Counted from the first letter of the stretch, positions 1-7,183 are shown. The stretch is DNA of 9,188 nt from Bacteroidales bacterium (GCA_003553005.1 PUPG01000059.1:1-9188); one strand, 5' to 3'. Notes: generated by a model not told the origin, from the letters alone. Translations and numbers: made by a program.

Positions 1-408
1 ATGCCGGGGATGAAAATCCTGCAGTTTGCCTTCGACTCGGGCGAAGAAAACGACTTCATCCCGCACACCTACGACAGAAACAGCGTGGTGTATACCGGCA
101 CCCACGACAACAACACCACCGTGGGCTGGTTCAAACACAGTCCGCCGCAGGACAAGCAAAACATGCACGATTATTTCTGCCTGGATGAAAACGATCCCGC
201 CTGGTCACTGATCCGGCTGGCCTGGTCTACGGTGTCCAACATCGCCATCGCCCCGATGCAGGACCTGCTTCGCCTGGATGAAGACGCCCGGATGAACTTC
301 CCCGGGAAATCGCCAGGCTATTGGAAGTGGCGCTACCGGAAGGAGATGCTGACGCAGGAGCATGTGGAGTGGCTGCGGAGGATTACACGGGTCTACGGGA
401 GATTGTAG
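1..408 (+). CDS. malQ: 4-alpha-glucanotransferase (amylomaltase, GH77), C-terminal part
   Basis: This is the last 135 residues of a cytoplasmic GH77 enzyme that disproportionates alpha-1,4-glucans, moving a glucan segment from one maltodextrin to another. The 5' end is cut by the window. The ATG at base 1 is almost certainly an internal Met, because PGMKILQFAF matches the conserved PGM-K-LQFAF segment deep inside the family. The segment YTGTHDNNTTVGW (residues 31-43) carries the GTHDN motif; its Asp (residue 36) corresponds to the third catalytic acid of GH77. LIRLAWSTVSNIAIAPMQDLL, RMNFPGK and the terminal RVYGRL are typical C-terminal blocks ending in the expected place, with stop TAG at 406-408. 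The PfkB-type kinase gene follows 94 bp downstream on the same strand, so co-transcription is possible. Family assignment is strong; the exact physiological glucan is inferred. Confidence 0.95.
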   Translation: MPGMKILQFAFDSGEENDFIPHTYDRNSVVYTGTHDNNTTVGWFKHSPPQDKQNMHDYFCLDENDPAWSLIRLAWSTVSNIAIAPMQDLLRLDEDARMNFPGKSPGYWKWRYRKEMLTQEHVEWLRRITRVYGRL

Positions 409-422
409 CACCGGGAAGCTAG

Positions 423-490
423 TAAGAAGTTAAGTGTAAGAAGTAAGTAAGCAGTAAGCAGCATCCTTTTGTCATTTTGTCATTTTTGAA
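423..490. repeat. Degenerate heptamer array plus TTTTGTCA direct repeat
   Basis: Bases 423-461 divide into 7-bp units of the form TAAGnAG: TAAGAAG at 423-429 and 437-443, TAAGCAG at 448-454 and 455-461, a diverged unit at 430-436, and a 4-bp partial unit (TAAG) at 444-447. After 5 bp come two exact copies of TTTTGTCA (467-474 and 475-482) and a diverged third (483-490). The block fills most of the malQ-pfkB gap and ends 12 bp before the kinase start codon. A second array of the same period and layout lies at 7184-7240. The sequence pattern is direct; any function is unknown. Confidence 0.7.
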
Positions 491-502
491 AAAAATAATC
501 AC

Positions 503-1591
503 ATGACCCAACCTGAGATCCTGCAAGAGACCATAAGAAAAATGGAGGTATACCACGAGAAGAAGCACATCGTGGCGGGTTTTGATGGCTTTGTGGATGA
601 GATCATCCACGTGGTGGATAAACGAAAAGACCCGGAGTCGTATGAGCGCATCAGGGACATCACCGCTTTTTCCGAGCGCATCGCTTCGGTAGCCGGACTG
701 AGCGCGAACATCGAGATGGTGCCCGTGCAGACCAAGCTGGGCGGCAACGGTCCCATCATGGCCAACGCTCTTATCAGCCTCGGGCAGGAGATCACCTATA
801 TCGGCGCACTCGGCAAACACCATATCGATCCCGTATTTTCTGATTTCGCAGACAACTGCCGGGAAGTCATCTCCCTGACCGACCCCGGACATACCGATGC
901 CCTGGAGTTTTATGACGGCAAGATCATGATGGGCAAGATGAATAACCTGGTGGAGGTCAATGCCGAAAACCTGCTCGCCCAACTGCCTGAAAAAAAACTG
1001 GTTGGTCTCCTTGAGACAGCGGATATGGTAGCTTTTACTAACTGGACCATGCTGTCGAACCTGAATGATATCATTTCGTTGTTTGGCAAACTAATGAAAT
1101 CCACGGCACACCCACCCGCTGTTTTTATTGACCTGGCTGACCCGCAGAAACGCACCACGGAAGACATCCGGGAAGTGATCAGGCTAATCTCCGCATTGCC
1201 TTGCGACACCATCCTGGGAATGAACATGAATGAGTCCCGCATCATTGCTGAGATGCTTGACATCAGCGAAGAGGATGTGGTGACGAGGGCCGCCGCCATT
1301 CAAAAAGCCACCGGCATCGACGCCATCGTGATTCACCCGGTGCACGGTGCAGCCGTGGCCACCCCGGACACAGCCACCTGGGTTGATGGTCCGTACACCA
1401 AAAAACCAAAATTGACCACCGGGGCTGGCGACAACTTCAACGCCGGATTCTGTAACGGCTGGCTGGGCGGATTTACCCCCGCCGAATGCCTGATGGCCGG
1501 AGTATGCACCTCAGGATACTACGTGCGCAACGCCCAATCCCCCTCCCACGAGGAGTTGCTGCAGTTCATGCGTGATCTCGCAAAGGAATAA
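503..1591 (+). CDS. PfkB-family carbohydrate kinase
   Basis: A 362-residue cytoplasmic ribokinase-fold kinase, which transfers the ATP gamma-phosphate to a sugar or nucleoside hydroxyl. The N-terminal strand VAGFDGFVDEI (24-34) and the glycine-rich GGNGPIMANALISLG (80-94) correspond to the first PfkB signature region. TTGAGDNFNAGF (305-316) is the second signature, with the anion-hole GAGD and the catalytic base Asp310. The protein is somewhat longer than typical ribokinases (about 300-310 aa), with an N-terminal extension of about 20 residues before the first strand. ATG at 503 is chosen because it opens the frame and the homologous part starts soon after; no Shine-Dalgarno sequence is visible, which is normal in Bacteroidetes. 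The gene lies 94 bp after malQ, suggesting sugar or glucan metabolism, but the substrate cannot be read from the sequence. It converges with the Lon-like gene. Confidence 0.9.
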   Translation: MTQPEILQETIRKMEVYHEKKHIVAGFDGFVDEIIHVVDKRKDPESYERIRDITAFSERIASVAGLSANIEMVPVQTKLGGNGPIMANALISLGQEITYIGALGKHHIDPVFSDFADNCREVISLTDPGHTDALEFYDGKIMMGKMNNLVEVNAENLLAQLPEKKLVGLLETADMVAFTNWTMLSNLNDIISLFGKLMKSTAHPPAVFIDLADPQKRTTEDIREVIRLISALPCDTILGMNMNESRIIAEMLDISEEDVVTRAAAIQKATGIDAIVIHPVHGAAVATPDTATWVDGPYTKKPKLTTGAGDNFNAGFCNGWLGGFTPAECLMAGVCTSGYYVRNAQSPSHEELLQFMRDLAKE

Positions 1592-1640
1592 CCTTGTTCC
1601 TCCATCTTTTTTGAAGCTTCAGTATGTCAGGCTGTTTTCC

Positions 1641-1674
1641 CACTGTGGCATTCACATTTTTACACCCCGCAGTG
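1641..1674. terminator. Possible hairpin between convergent genes
   Basis: In the 153-bp gap between the convergent kinase and Lon-like genes, CACTGTGG (1641-1648) can pair with CCGCAGTG (1667-1674). This gives 8 pairs including one G-T wobble, with an 18-base loop. A separate perfect 10-bp palindrome TGAAGCTTCA lies at 1612-1621, next to a T6 run at 1607-1612. Neither has the compact loop and trailing T-tract of a classical intrinsic terminator in the proper order. A terminator role is inferred mainly from position. Confidence 0.3.
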
Positions 1675-1744
1675 AAAGTCTTCTACATTAATCACAGGCG
1701 ATTTTCTTAGCCGGCGCACAACTGCAAGCTCCTGTCCTCAAATT

Positions 1745-4165
1745 TTACTTATCGCCGGTACCTGACAGGCCTGAAAACCCCTTGGCAGAACGGGCAAAGG
1801 CCTTCAACCTTTCCTCCACTTTATGATTGATGGTTCCTTCGGGGTATTCACCTTTGTCGTTTCGTTCACCTGCAGGCATTCCCGTAAGGATTTCAATCCC
1901 TTCATCAATATGCTTTACCGCATAAATGTGAAACTTTCCCTGCTCCGACGCTTCAAGCACATCTTTGCGTAACATAAGCTGTCCTTTGTTTGCTTCCGGA
2001 ATAAGCACGCCCTGTTGTCCGTTAAGCCCTCGCTGCTTACAAACCTCAAAAAAACCTTCGATCTTCTGGTTGACGCCACCCACCGCCTGGACCTGGCCAT
2101 GCTGATTGACTGAACCAGTGACAGCGATCCACTGGCGTATGGGAACCTTTGCCAGGGCTGACAGCAAGGCATAAAGTTCTGCCGAAGAAGCGCTATCACC
2201 CTCCACACCCGAGTAACTTTGTTCAAATACAAGGCTTGCAAGCATGGATAGCGGCTGATCGGGAAGGTAACGACCGGCTATGAAACCACTGAGAATCAGC
2301 ACTCCTTTTGAGTGAATCGCTCCTCCGAGTTTTGCTTCCCGCTCAATATCCACAACTTTGGAAGGACCAACCCTGACACGTGCCGTGATCCTGCTAGGAT
2401 TGCCGAACATCAACTCCCCGATTTGCAATACAGAAAGTCCATTAACCTGGCCCTCTTGCTCCCCTTCAGTATCAATGAGCACACGCCCCTTGTCCGTTTC
2501 CTCCCTGAAGCGCTCCCGCATACGGTCGGCACGGAAAATACGTGAATCTATGGCTTTCTGAACATCCCGGTCAGTCACAACTTTGCGATCATCTTCCCTG
2601 GCCCAGTAATCCGCTTCTCTCAAAAGGTCTGTAAGTTCACGCATCTGCACGGAAATTTTTTCCGCATCTCCGGAAACACGGGAGGCTTGTTCAATTATAC
2701 GTCCAACAGCATCTTTGTCAAACGGCTGAAGCTTATCCCGCCGAACAAGGGTGGCAATCCATTTTGCATAAAGGGATGTAGATTCAGGCGTGCGATCAAT
2801 ATATTCTTCAAAATCAGCGGCCACCTTAAAAAAATCGGCAAACTCATTATCCAGCTGGTAGAGCAGATAATAGATCATTCGCTCTCCGATCAAAACCACC
2901 TTTACATCCAAAGGGACCGGTTCCGGCTCAAGAGATACGGTAGACATAAGGTGCAGTGCCTGACCAAGGCTTTCGGTCTGCACTTCACCCGCCTGCAAAC
3001 ATCGCTTCAGTCCTTCCCAGGCATAGGGGTGCATAAGGACTTTATATGCATCGAGCATAAGATATCCGCCATTGGCACGATGCAAAGCTCCGGGTTTGAT
3101 GAGGGTAAAGTCCGTGGTTAGGGCACCCATTTGGGAGACATGTTCTATACGGCCAACCAGGCTCTGAAAAGCAGGATCGTCTTCATAAACTACAGGTGCG
3201 CCTTTTGCTTCGCTATGGTCCACCAGAACATTCACCTTATACCGGTGAAATATGGCTTCGGTGGGATCCGGCTGCTGCATACCGGGAATCTGCGGCGCCT
3301 GCTTTTTGCCGTCCTTTGCGTCTTGAAACTGTTCAGCATGGTCGATCAAATCATCTTGTACTGCCTCCAGATGTTTTTTTACATCCGGCAAATCATCATA
3401 CTTGTCTTTCAGTTCATCCATCAAGGAAGAAACAGTGGACTTTACAATTTCACGGCTAAGCTCTCTTATCTTGTTCTGAGCTTCCCGCTGCCATTTAGGC
3501 TGCTGCTGAAGAATGTCCCCAAGCTCTTTTTGAAACTGTCGTATCTTTTCCTCTATCTCTTTTCGCTCATCTTCAGGCAATTCATTGATCTGTTCGGGAG
3601 ACAACACATCACCATCCTTAATTGGCGCAAACGCCAAGCCGGCAGGCGTTTCCATCATGGTTACCCCCCCTTCTTCGGCCCGTTTCTTCAGCTCCGAAAA
3701 TCCTTTCTGCTGTTTGCTCTTCAATTCTTCTTCAATATCCTGAAGGCGATTCCGGAACTCCTCGCTATCGAAAGCAGAAGGAATAGCCCCGCGAAGATCG
3801 CGTAACAAATCTTCAATGTCCTCACTGAATACTTTTGCACGCCCGGCTGGAAACCGAATACAAACGGGACGGTGCGACTCCTCAAAATTGTTTACATAAC
3901 ACCATTCAGAAGGAATTTCCTCCCCGGCAGCCTTTTTGGTAAGATACTCCTTAACAGAGGCATATTTCCCGGATCCACTCGGGCCCATCGCATACAGGTT
4001 AAATCCTTTTTGCCGGATATTGAAGCCGAACTTCATCGACTCGTATGCACGCTCTTGTCCAAGAGAGTTTGTCATATCGCCCAGATCATCGGTTGTTTTG
4101 AAGTCCAAGTCTTTAAGGCTGAAGGGAATAAAAAGATCTTTCTGTGCTATTTTCCATTTTTTCAT
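1745..4165 (-). CDS. Lon-like ATP-dependent protease (COG1067 / LonB-like, AAA_32 type)
   Basis: An 806-residue cytoplasmic AAA+ serine protease that would unfold and degrade proteins. In order it shows: an N-terminal ATPase part with Walker A GPSGSGK (61-67); a long charged, probably coiled-coil insertion (about 133-280); a second ATPase segment with HRANGGYLMLD (362-372), a Walker-B-like motif; and a C-terminal Lon proteolytic domain. The catalytic dyad is Ser658 in GDSASSAE and Lys701 in GGVNQKIEGFF. The 43-residue spacing equals that of E. coli Lon Ser679/Lys722. The insertion and AAA_32-like arrangement distinguish it from housekeeping LonA. A TTG seven codons upstream (4184-4186) would add MLNTSSP, but I prefer ATG at 4163-4165 because TTG starts are uncommon and MKKWKIAQ resembles a normal N-terminus. 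No Shine-Dalgarno sequence is seen. It looks monocistronic, and sampled lines are more AT-rich than the flanking genes. Confidence 0.9.
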   Translation of the reverse strand: MKKWKIAQKDLFIPFSLKDLDFKTTDDLGDMTNSLGQERAYESMKFGFNIRQKGFNLYAMGPSGSGKYASVKEYLTKKAAGEEIPSEWCYVNNFEESHRPVCIRFPAGRAKVFSEDIEDLLRDLRGAIPSAFDSEEFRNRLQDIEEELKSKQQKGFSELKKRAEEGGVTMMETPAGLAFAPIKDGDVLSPEQINELPEDERKEIEEKIRQFQKELGDILQQQPKWQREAQNKIRELSREIVKSTVSSLMDELKDKYDDLPDVKKHLEAVQDDLIDHAEQFQDAKDGKKQAPQIPGMQQPDPTEAIFHRYKVNVLVDHSEAKGAPVVYEDDPAFQSLVGRIEHVSQMGALTTDFTLIKPGALHRANGGYLMLDAYKVLMHPYAWEGLKRCLQAGEVQTESLGQALHLMSTVSLEPEPVPLDVKVVLIGERMIYYLLYQLDNEFADFFKVAADFEEYIDRTPESTSLYAKWIATLVRRDKLQPFDKDAVGRIIEQASRVSGDAEKISVQMRELTDLLREADYWAREDDRKVVTDRDVQKAIDSRIFRADRMRERFREETDKGRVLIDTEGEQEGQVNGLSVLQIGELMFGNPSRITARVRVGPSKVVDIEREAKLGGAIHSKGVLILSGFIAGRYLPDQPLSMLASLVFEQSYSGVEGDSASSAELYALLSALAKVPIRQWIAVTGSVNQHGQVQAVGGVNQKIEGFFEVCKQRGLNGQQGVLIPEANKGQLMLRKDVLEASEQGKFHIYAVKHIDEGIEILTGMPAGERNDKGEYPEGTINHKVEERLKAFARSAKGFSGLSGTGDK

Positions 4166-4729
4166 AGGGCTTGATGTATTTAACAAGATGAATACAATTC
4201 AGTCATCAGCAGGTCAGTATAAAGCCTGTAAGTAGCTTACCTGCCGGCATATTGCCCAGATAAAATCCAGAATCGTTCCAAAATTGGTTTTGGTTAACAA
4301 AATATTCGCATATTCAATGATATTGCCCATTCTACCGGTGATATGGAATCAACCCCACAATAGTCTGGTCGTTTGTATCAAGGATAACTGTTGAAGGGTT
4401 TCTACAATAACCGGGTGCTTTTTTCACAAAAAATATCATAGCTACTTGATTAGCTGACTCCATTTGATGAAATATTAAAGTGACCAGCGCTCAACATTTC
4501 AATGCGGCAGGATTTAGAAATGCTGACATAGAAAAATATCGCATCCATTTTTTTCCGTACGCTTTTGAAAAACAGGTGTACGCTCGCGAACACATATTTC
4601 GCACAAACAGCCTACCGTCCTGCTTTTATCTTTCTTATTTTAAGCACCTTACATCTTTTGGCACACCTTTCGCTATATTGAGGGTGAAAGCGAAACAAAA
4701 AAATAACAAACAATAAAACCCTCTGAGTC
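4166..4729. other. AT-rich intergenic region between divergent genes
   Basis: About 560 bp separate the divergent Lon-like and small secreted protein genes, so both promoters should lie here. I see no convincing coding sequence: the only sizeable frame (4480-4716, GTG start) has no recognisable motifs. Short structures include an exact 10-bp direct repeat ATATTGCCCA at 4249-4258 and 4320-4329, the hairpin GTAAG-TAG-CTTAC at 4228-4240, and AGCTA/TAGCT around a 6-base loop at 4440-4455. Weak promoter-like strings on the plus strand are TATCTTTC (4627-4634, seven of eight to TAnnTTTG) and TATATT (4674-4679). No matching -33 element stands out, so no promoter is called with confidence. Confidence 0.6.
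4680..4723 (+). promoter_or_regulatory. Inverted repeat in probable 5' leader of the small secreted protein gene
   Basis: GAGGGT (4680-4685) is exactly complementary to ACCCTC (4718-4723). They enclose a 32-base, very A-rich, C-poor stretch and end 6 bases before the ATG at 4730. In a transcript starting upstream this could fold into a 6-bp stem next to the start codon. The pairing is seen directly; a regulatory role is a guess, because a 6-bp pairing over 32 bases can arise by chance. Confidence 0.3.
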
Positions 4730-5017
4730 ATGAAAACAAGAATCATCGCAACCCTCGCCACCATCCTGATCAGCGCCAGCTTCATTAGCGCAAATGCAAA
4801 CACCACCACGCTGACCTTTTACGACGCCAATGGTACCGAATTGACCCTTCCCCTGATGGAAGAAGAAGCGGAAGCCATTCCGGCAGACCTGAAGAGCCTG
4901 TTTGAATCCGCAGAAAATGAACCACAAAAGCACGTCTTTGACATCAGCCGCTACAGCCAGCCGGAGCAGGAAGAAGAACTTCCCTTCGATCTGAACGAAG
5001 AGCTTGCCCGCATCTGA
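4730..5017 (+). CDS. Small secreted acidic protein of unknown function
   Basis: A 95-residue protein that I do not recognise. Residues 1-23 form a clear Sec signal peptide: a basic MKTR start, a hydrophobic core (IIATLATILISASFI) and an ANA end suiting signal peptidase I cleavage near residues 23-24. There is no lipobox Cys, so the mature protein of about 72 residues is probably periplasmic or exported. It begins with a Thr-rich beta-like stretch (TTTLTFYDANG) and is then strongly acidic, with runs such as EEEAEA and EQEEELPFDLNEEL and no Cys. ATG at 4730 fits the signal peptide; no Shine-Dalgarno sequence is visible. The gene stands alone, with a long AT-rich region upstream and a strong terminator 52 bp after its stop, so it is probably expressed as its own short mRNA. 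Coding status is well supported by the signal peptide and terminator; function is unknown. Confidence 0.8.
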   Translation: MKTRIIATLATILISASFISANANTTTLTFYDANGTELTLPLMEEEAEAIPADLKSLFESAENEPQKHVFDISRYSQPEQEEELPFDLNEELARI

Positions 5018-5068
5018 CACACCACAAGTTTCCATACTGTTCAAATCCTTCATGTAGTTTTTGGTTTA

Positions 5069-5105
5069 CGGGTCTCTGCAGCAAAGCAGGGACCCGGTTT
5101 TTTTT
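5069..5105 (+). terminator. Intrinsic (Rho-independent) terminator
   Basis: CGGGTCTCTGC (5069-5079) pairs with GCAGGGACCCG (5086-5096). This makes an 11-bp stem with a single T-G wobble and a 6-base loop, followed after one G by an eight-T run (5098-5105). It is a textbook intrinsic terminator placed 52 bp after the stop of the small secreted protein gene. It separates that gene from the lipoprotein gene downstream. Confidence 0.93.
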
Positions 5106-5204
5106 GATTTGGCTCGCTTCATCCCCATGCCCCTGGCTCGCCTGTTCCCGGGAAGCTGCCAGGAAGTTCCTGTTTTACCAGCTGGCCGACCGGGATTATT
5201 TTGG

Positions 5205-5212
5205 TATTTTTG
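5205..5212 (+). promoter_or_regulatory. Bacteroidetes-type -7 promoter element
   Basis: TATTTTTG matches the Bacteroidetes -7 consensus TAnnTTTG exactly and lies 21 bp before the first ATG of the lipoprotein gene, directly after a strong terminator. The -33 position, 19 bp further upstream, is CTGG (5182-5185), a poor match to TTTG. If used, the leader would be only about 10-16 bases. The match is direct; use as a promoter is inferred. Confidence 0.6.
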
Positions 5213-5233
5213 TAGGCCAACAAAAAACCGGAC

Positions 5234-6979
5234 ATGATGCACAAAAGGGCATTTCTTACAGGCAGGCAATGGCGGATGATCGCCGGCATTGCGCTGGTGA
5301 TCCTATTCTACGCCTGTGCCCACGTGGTTTCACCGACCGGCGGGCCGAGGGACGAAGACCCGCCACGGGTGGTCAGAAGCACGCCGCCCAACTTCTCTGC
5401 CAACTTCGACGGCGATGAGATCCGGATCTTTTTTGATGAGTTTGTGGAGTTGCGCAACATTCAGCAACAACTGCTGGTATCCCCGCCACTGGAAACCATG
5501 CCGGAAGTGCGCATCCGGGGCCGCTCGATCGTGATGGAGCTTGAAGAAGAGCTCCGGCCCAATACCACCTACAATTTCTTTTTTGGCGACGCCATCCGCG
5601 ACATCACCGAAGGGAATGCCATACCCAACTTCCAATTCGTCTTGTCCACCGGCGACCACGTCGACTCGCTCGCTGTTGGCGGACAGGTACACAACGCTTA
5701 CAACCTCCAGCCGGAGGAAGGCGTATATGTGATGCTGTATGACAGGATCTACGATTCCGTGCCCTACCTGGAAAGGCCGGTATACCTTGCCAAGACGGAC
5801 GAAGAAGGGCGTTTTACCATCAGCAACATGGCCGACGGCGAATACCTGATGTTTGCCCTGGATGATCAGAACTACAATTTTAAATACGACCTGCCGGACG
5901 AGCGGATCGGCTTCCTGGACTCCCTGGTCACGCCCCGCTATATCGCTGCGATCCACGATACCCTTCCCGAGGAAAATGAAGACACCATTCCACCGGCACC
6001 TGAACCTGCCGGGCTGCCAGTTGCTGAGCCATCCTACCATATATACCTGTTCCAGGAAGAAGACACGGTACAGCGCGTCACCACTTCCAGCCTGACGCGC
6101 AGGGGATTGCTCACCATCGGCTTCCGGGTCCCCTTTGATTCGGTAAAGGTGCGCGAGATCCGGGAACCCTTTGATGATGACGACTGGCATATCCCGGAGT
6201 TTGGTGCCGACCGGGACACGCTGAGGATCTGGTTTGCCGACACCGGGCGCGATTCGCTTTTCCTGGAAATCAGGGATGGCGACCAGGTGCTGGATACCGT
6301 GCGTCGCGCCACTACCCCGAGGCGCAGCGCCAGGGATCGCGACGAAGAAGAGGCGCCAAGCCTGCAGATCCGACCCGGATTTGCACGGCCCTCGGCCGTG
6401 CCTTTCCACCAGCCGCTGCAACTATCCAGCGAGCATCCCATCGAAGAGATTGACACCTCCAGGATACAACTGTTCATCCACGACAGCATCCCGCTGCCGG
6501 CAAGCTTCCACTTTACCGATCATGTGCGCCGCACACTGGAAATGCAACCACCCCTGGAAGAAGAAACCGCTTACCAGCTTGACATCTTGCCGGGCGCGTT
6601 CACGGACATCTTCGGCCTGACCAACGACACCCTCGTGTATGCGTTCTCCACCACCTCGCGCGAAAATTATGGAAACATCATCCTCGACATCGAAATGCCC
6701 CCGGCTACACACCAACGCATCCTGCAATTGCTCAACCGGGATGAGGAGATCCTGCAGGAGCAGCTGATCTGGGAAAGCGGCCGCTATGTGTTTCAACACA
6801 TCCGCGCCGGGAGATACCTCCTCAGGCTTGTCGACGACCTCGACGAAAGCGGCTCCTGGACGACCGGGGACTACCTGCAAAACCGACAACCCGAACCGGT
6901 ATACATGCACCCCGACACCATCCAGGTGCGGGAAAACTGGGACGTGGAAATGCCCTGGTTCATCACACCCGCCCATTAA
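5234..6979 (+). CDS. Ig-like (Big_5-type) domain lipoprotein
   Basis: A 581-residue protein predicted to be an exported lipoprotein. Residues 1-28 are a lipoprotein signal: basic start, hydrophobic IAGIALVILFYA, then Cys28 as the probable lipidated residue (the lipobox LFYAC is slightly atypical). SPTGGPRDEDPP (33-44) is a hallmark of a Bacteroidetes lipoprotein family in which it precedes a bacterial Ig-like Big_5 domain; here that domain spans roughly 45-141 (PPRVVRSTPP through FQFVLSTGD). A carboxypeptidase-regulatory-like beta segment follows (about 145-205, with DEEGRFTISNMADGEYLMFALDD). Next come a polar linker rich in Arg, Asp and Glu (about 375-388) and a second Ig-like part. The C-terminus ends in a family-typical block (YLLRLVDDLDESGSWTTGDY, then NWDVEMPW). 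The start could be either of two adjacent ATGs (5234 or 5237). It probably sits at the cell envelope; its molecular role is not known to me. Confidence 0.85.
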   Translation: MMHKRAFLTGRQWRMIAGIALVILFYACAHVVSPTGGPRDEDPPRVVRSTPPNFSANFDGDEIRIFFDEFVELRNIQQQLLVSPPLETMPEVRIRGRSIVMELEEELRPNTTYNFFFGDAIRDITEGNAIPNFQFVLSTGDHVDSLAVGGQVHNAYNLQPEEGVYVMLYDRIYDSVPYLERPVYLAKTDEEGRFTISNMADGEYLMFALDDQNYNFKYDLPDERIGFLDSLVTPRYIAAIHDTLPEENEDTIPPAPEPAGLPVAEPSYHIYLFQEEDTVQRVTTSSLTRRGLLTIGFRVPFDSVKVREIREPFDDDDWHIPEFGADRDTLRIWFADTGRDSLFLEIRDGDQVLDTVRRATTPRRSARDRDEEEAPSLQIRPGFARPSAVPFHQPLQLSSEHPIEEIDTSRIQLFIHDSIPLPASFHFTDHVRRTLEMQPPLEEETAYQLDILPGAFTDIFGLTNDTLVYAFSTTSRENYGNIILDIEMPPATHQRILQLLNRDEEILQEQLIWESGRYVFQHIRAGRYLLRLVDDLDESGSWTTGDYLQNRQPEPVYMHPDTIQVRENWDVEMPWFITPAH

Positions 6980-7011
6980 GCTTGTTCCCCCGTAAATCAG
7001 CCACATAGCCC

Positions 7012-7044
7012 ACAAGGTCAAACTTGTTAATTTTTTATTTTTTT
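7012..7044 (+). terminator. Weak candidate terminator after the lipoprotein gene
   Basis: ACAAG (7012-7016) pairs with CTTGT (7023-7027) around a 6-base loop, and T-rich sequence follows (7031-7036 and 7038-7044). The stem has only 5 bp and is AT-rich, so termination would be weak. Position, about 30 bp after the lipoprotein stop and before the next promoter, favours this role. Confidence 0.4.
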
Positions 7045-7080
7045 GATGCAGGCACCCTGTGCGGATTGCATAAACTTTCC

Positions 7081-7088
7081 TATATTTG
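7081..7088 (+). promoter_or_regulatory. Bacteroidetes-type -7 promoter element before the epimerase gene
   Basis: TATATTTG matches TAnnTTTG exactly. With a 19-bp spacer, the -33 position is TGTG (7058-7061), three of four to TTTG. Transcription would start near 7093-7097, giving a leader of about 180 bases that contains the heptamer array at 7184-7232. The AT-rich inverted repeat GTTAATT (7114-7120) / AATTAAC (7137-7143) would lie at the start of this leader. It may drive both the epimerase and the downstream carboxyltransferase gene. Confidence 0.6.
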
Positions 7089-7183
7089 CAGCAATTTTAA
7101 CAGGCTGGCCTTCGTTAATTTATTGTTTTGCTAATTAATTAACAACTCGGGGCCTTTCAATCTGTCGAAGCCGCTCAGCAAAC

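Noticed and set aside
1..408. Base-1 ATG as a true start of a short 135-residue protein
   Set aside because: The translation aligns with the interior and end of GH77 enzymes and lacks the first two catalytic residues, so it is the cut-off tail of a longer gene.
423..461. CRISPR-like repeat array
   Set aside because: Units are 7 bp and contiguous, with no spacers and no cas genes nearby; not a CRISPR.
419..982. Minus-strand frame opposite the start of the kinase gene
   Set aside because: It is antisense to conserved PfkB motifs and extends into the repeat array; no recognisable features.
2687..3805. Two long plus-strand frames (2687-3121 and 3131-3805) opposite the Lon-like gene
   Set aside because: Both lie antisense to a gene with intact ATPase and protease motifs, and their translations have no family features. 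They are shadows of the real frame.
4166..4186. TTG start at 4186 for the Lon-like gene (813 residues)
   Set aside because: It adds only MLNTSSP before a good ATG at 4165. TTG starts are uncommon and no ribosome-binding signal supports it.
4480..4716. Plus-strand 78-codon frame with GTG start in the AT-rich intergenic region
   Set aside because: There is no domain, signal peptide or plausible start context, composition is like the surrounding non-coding DNA, and it ends in a Lys/Gln/Asn-rich tail. Probably chance.
5330..6421. A 363-codon minus-strand frame under the lipoprotein gene
   Set aside because: It is a long antisense frame caused by high GC and codon bias. The plus-strand protein has a signal sequence, a family motif and conserved terminal blocks; the antisense product has none.
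7012..7088. TTTG at 7042-7045 as the -33 element for the TATATTTG promoter
   Set aside because: The spacer would be 35 bp, far from the usual 19 bp. TGTG at 7058-7061 fits the spacing better though the match is imperfect.
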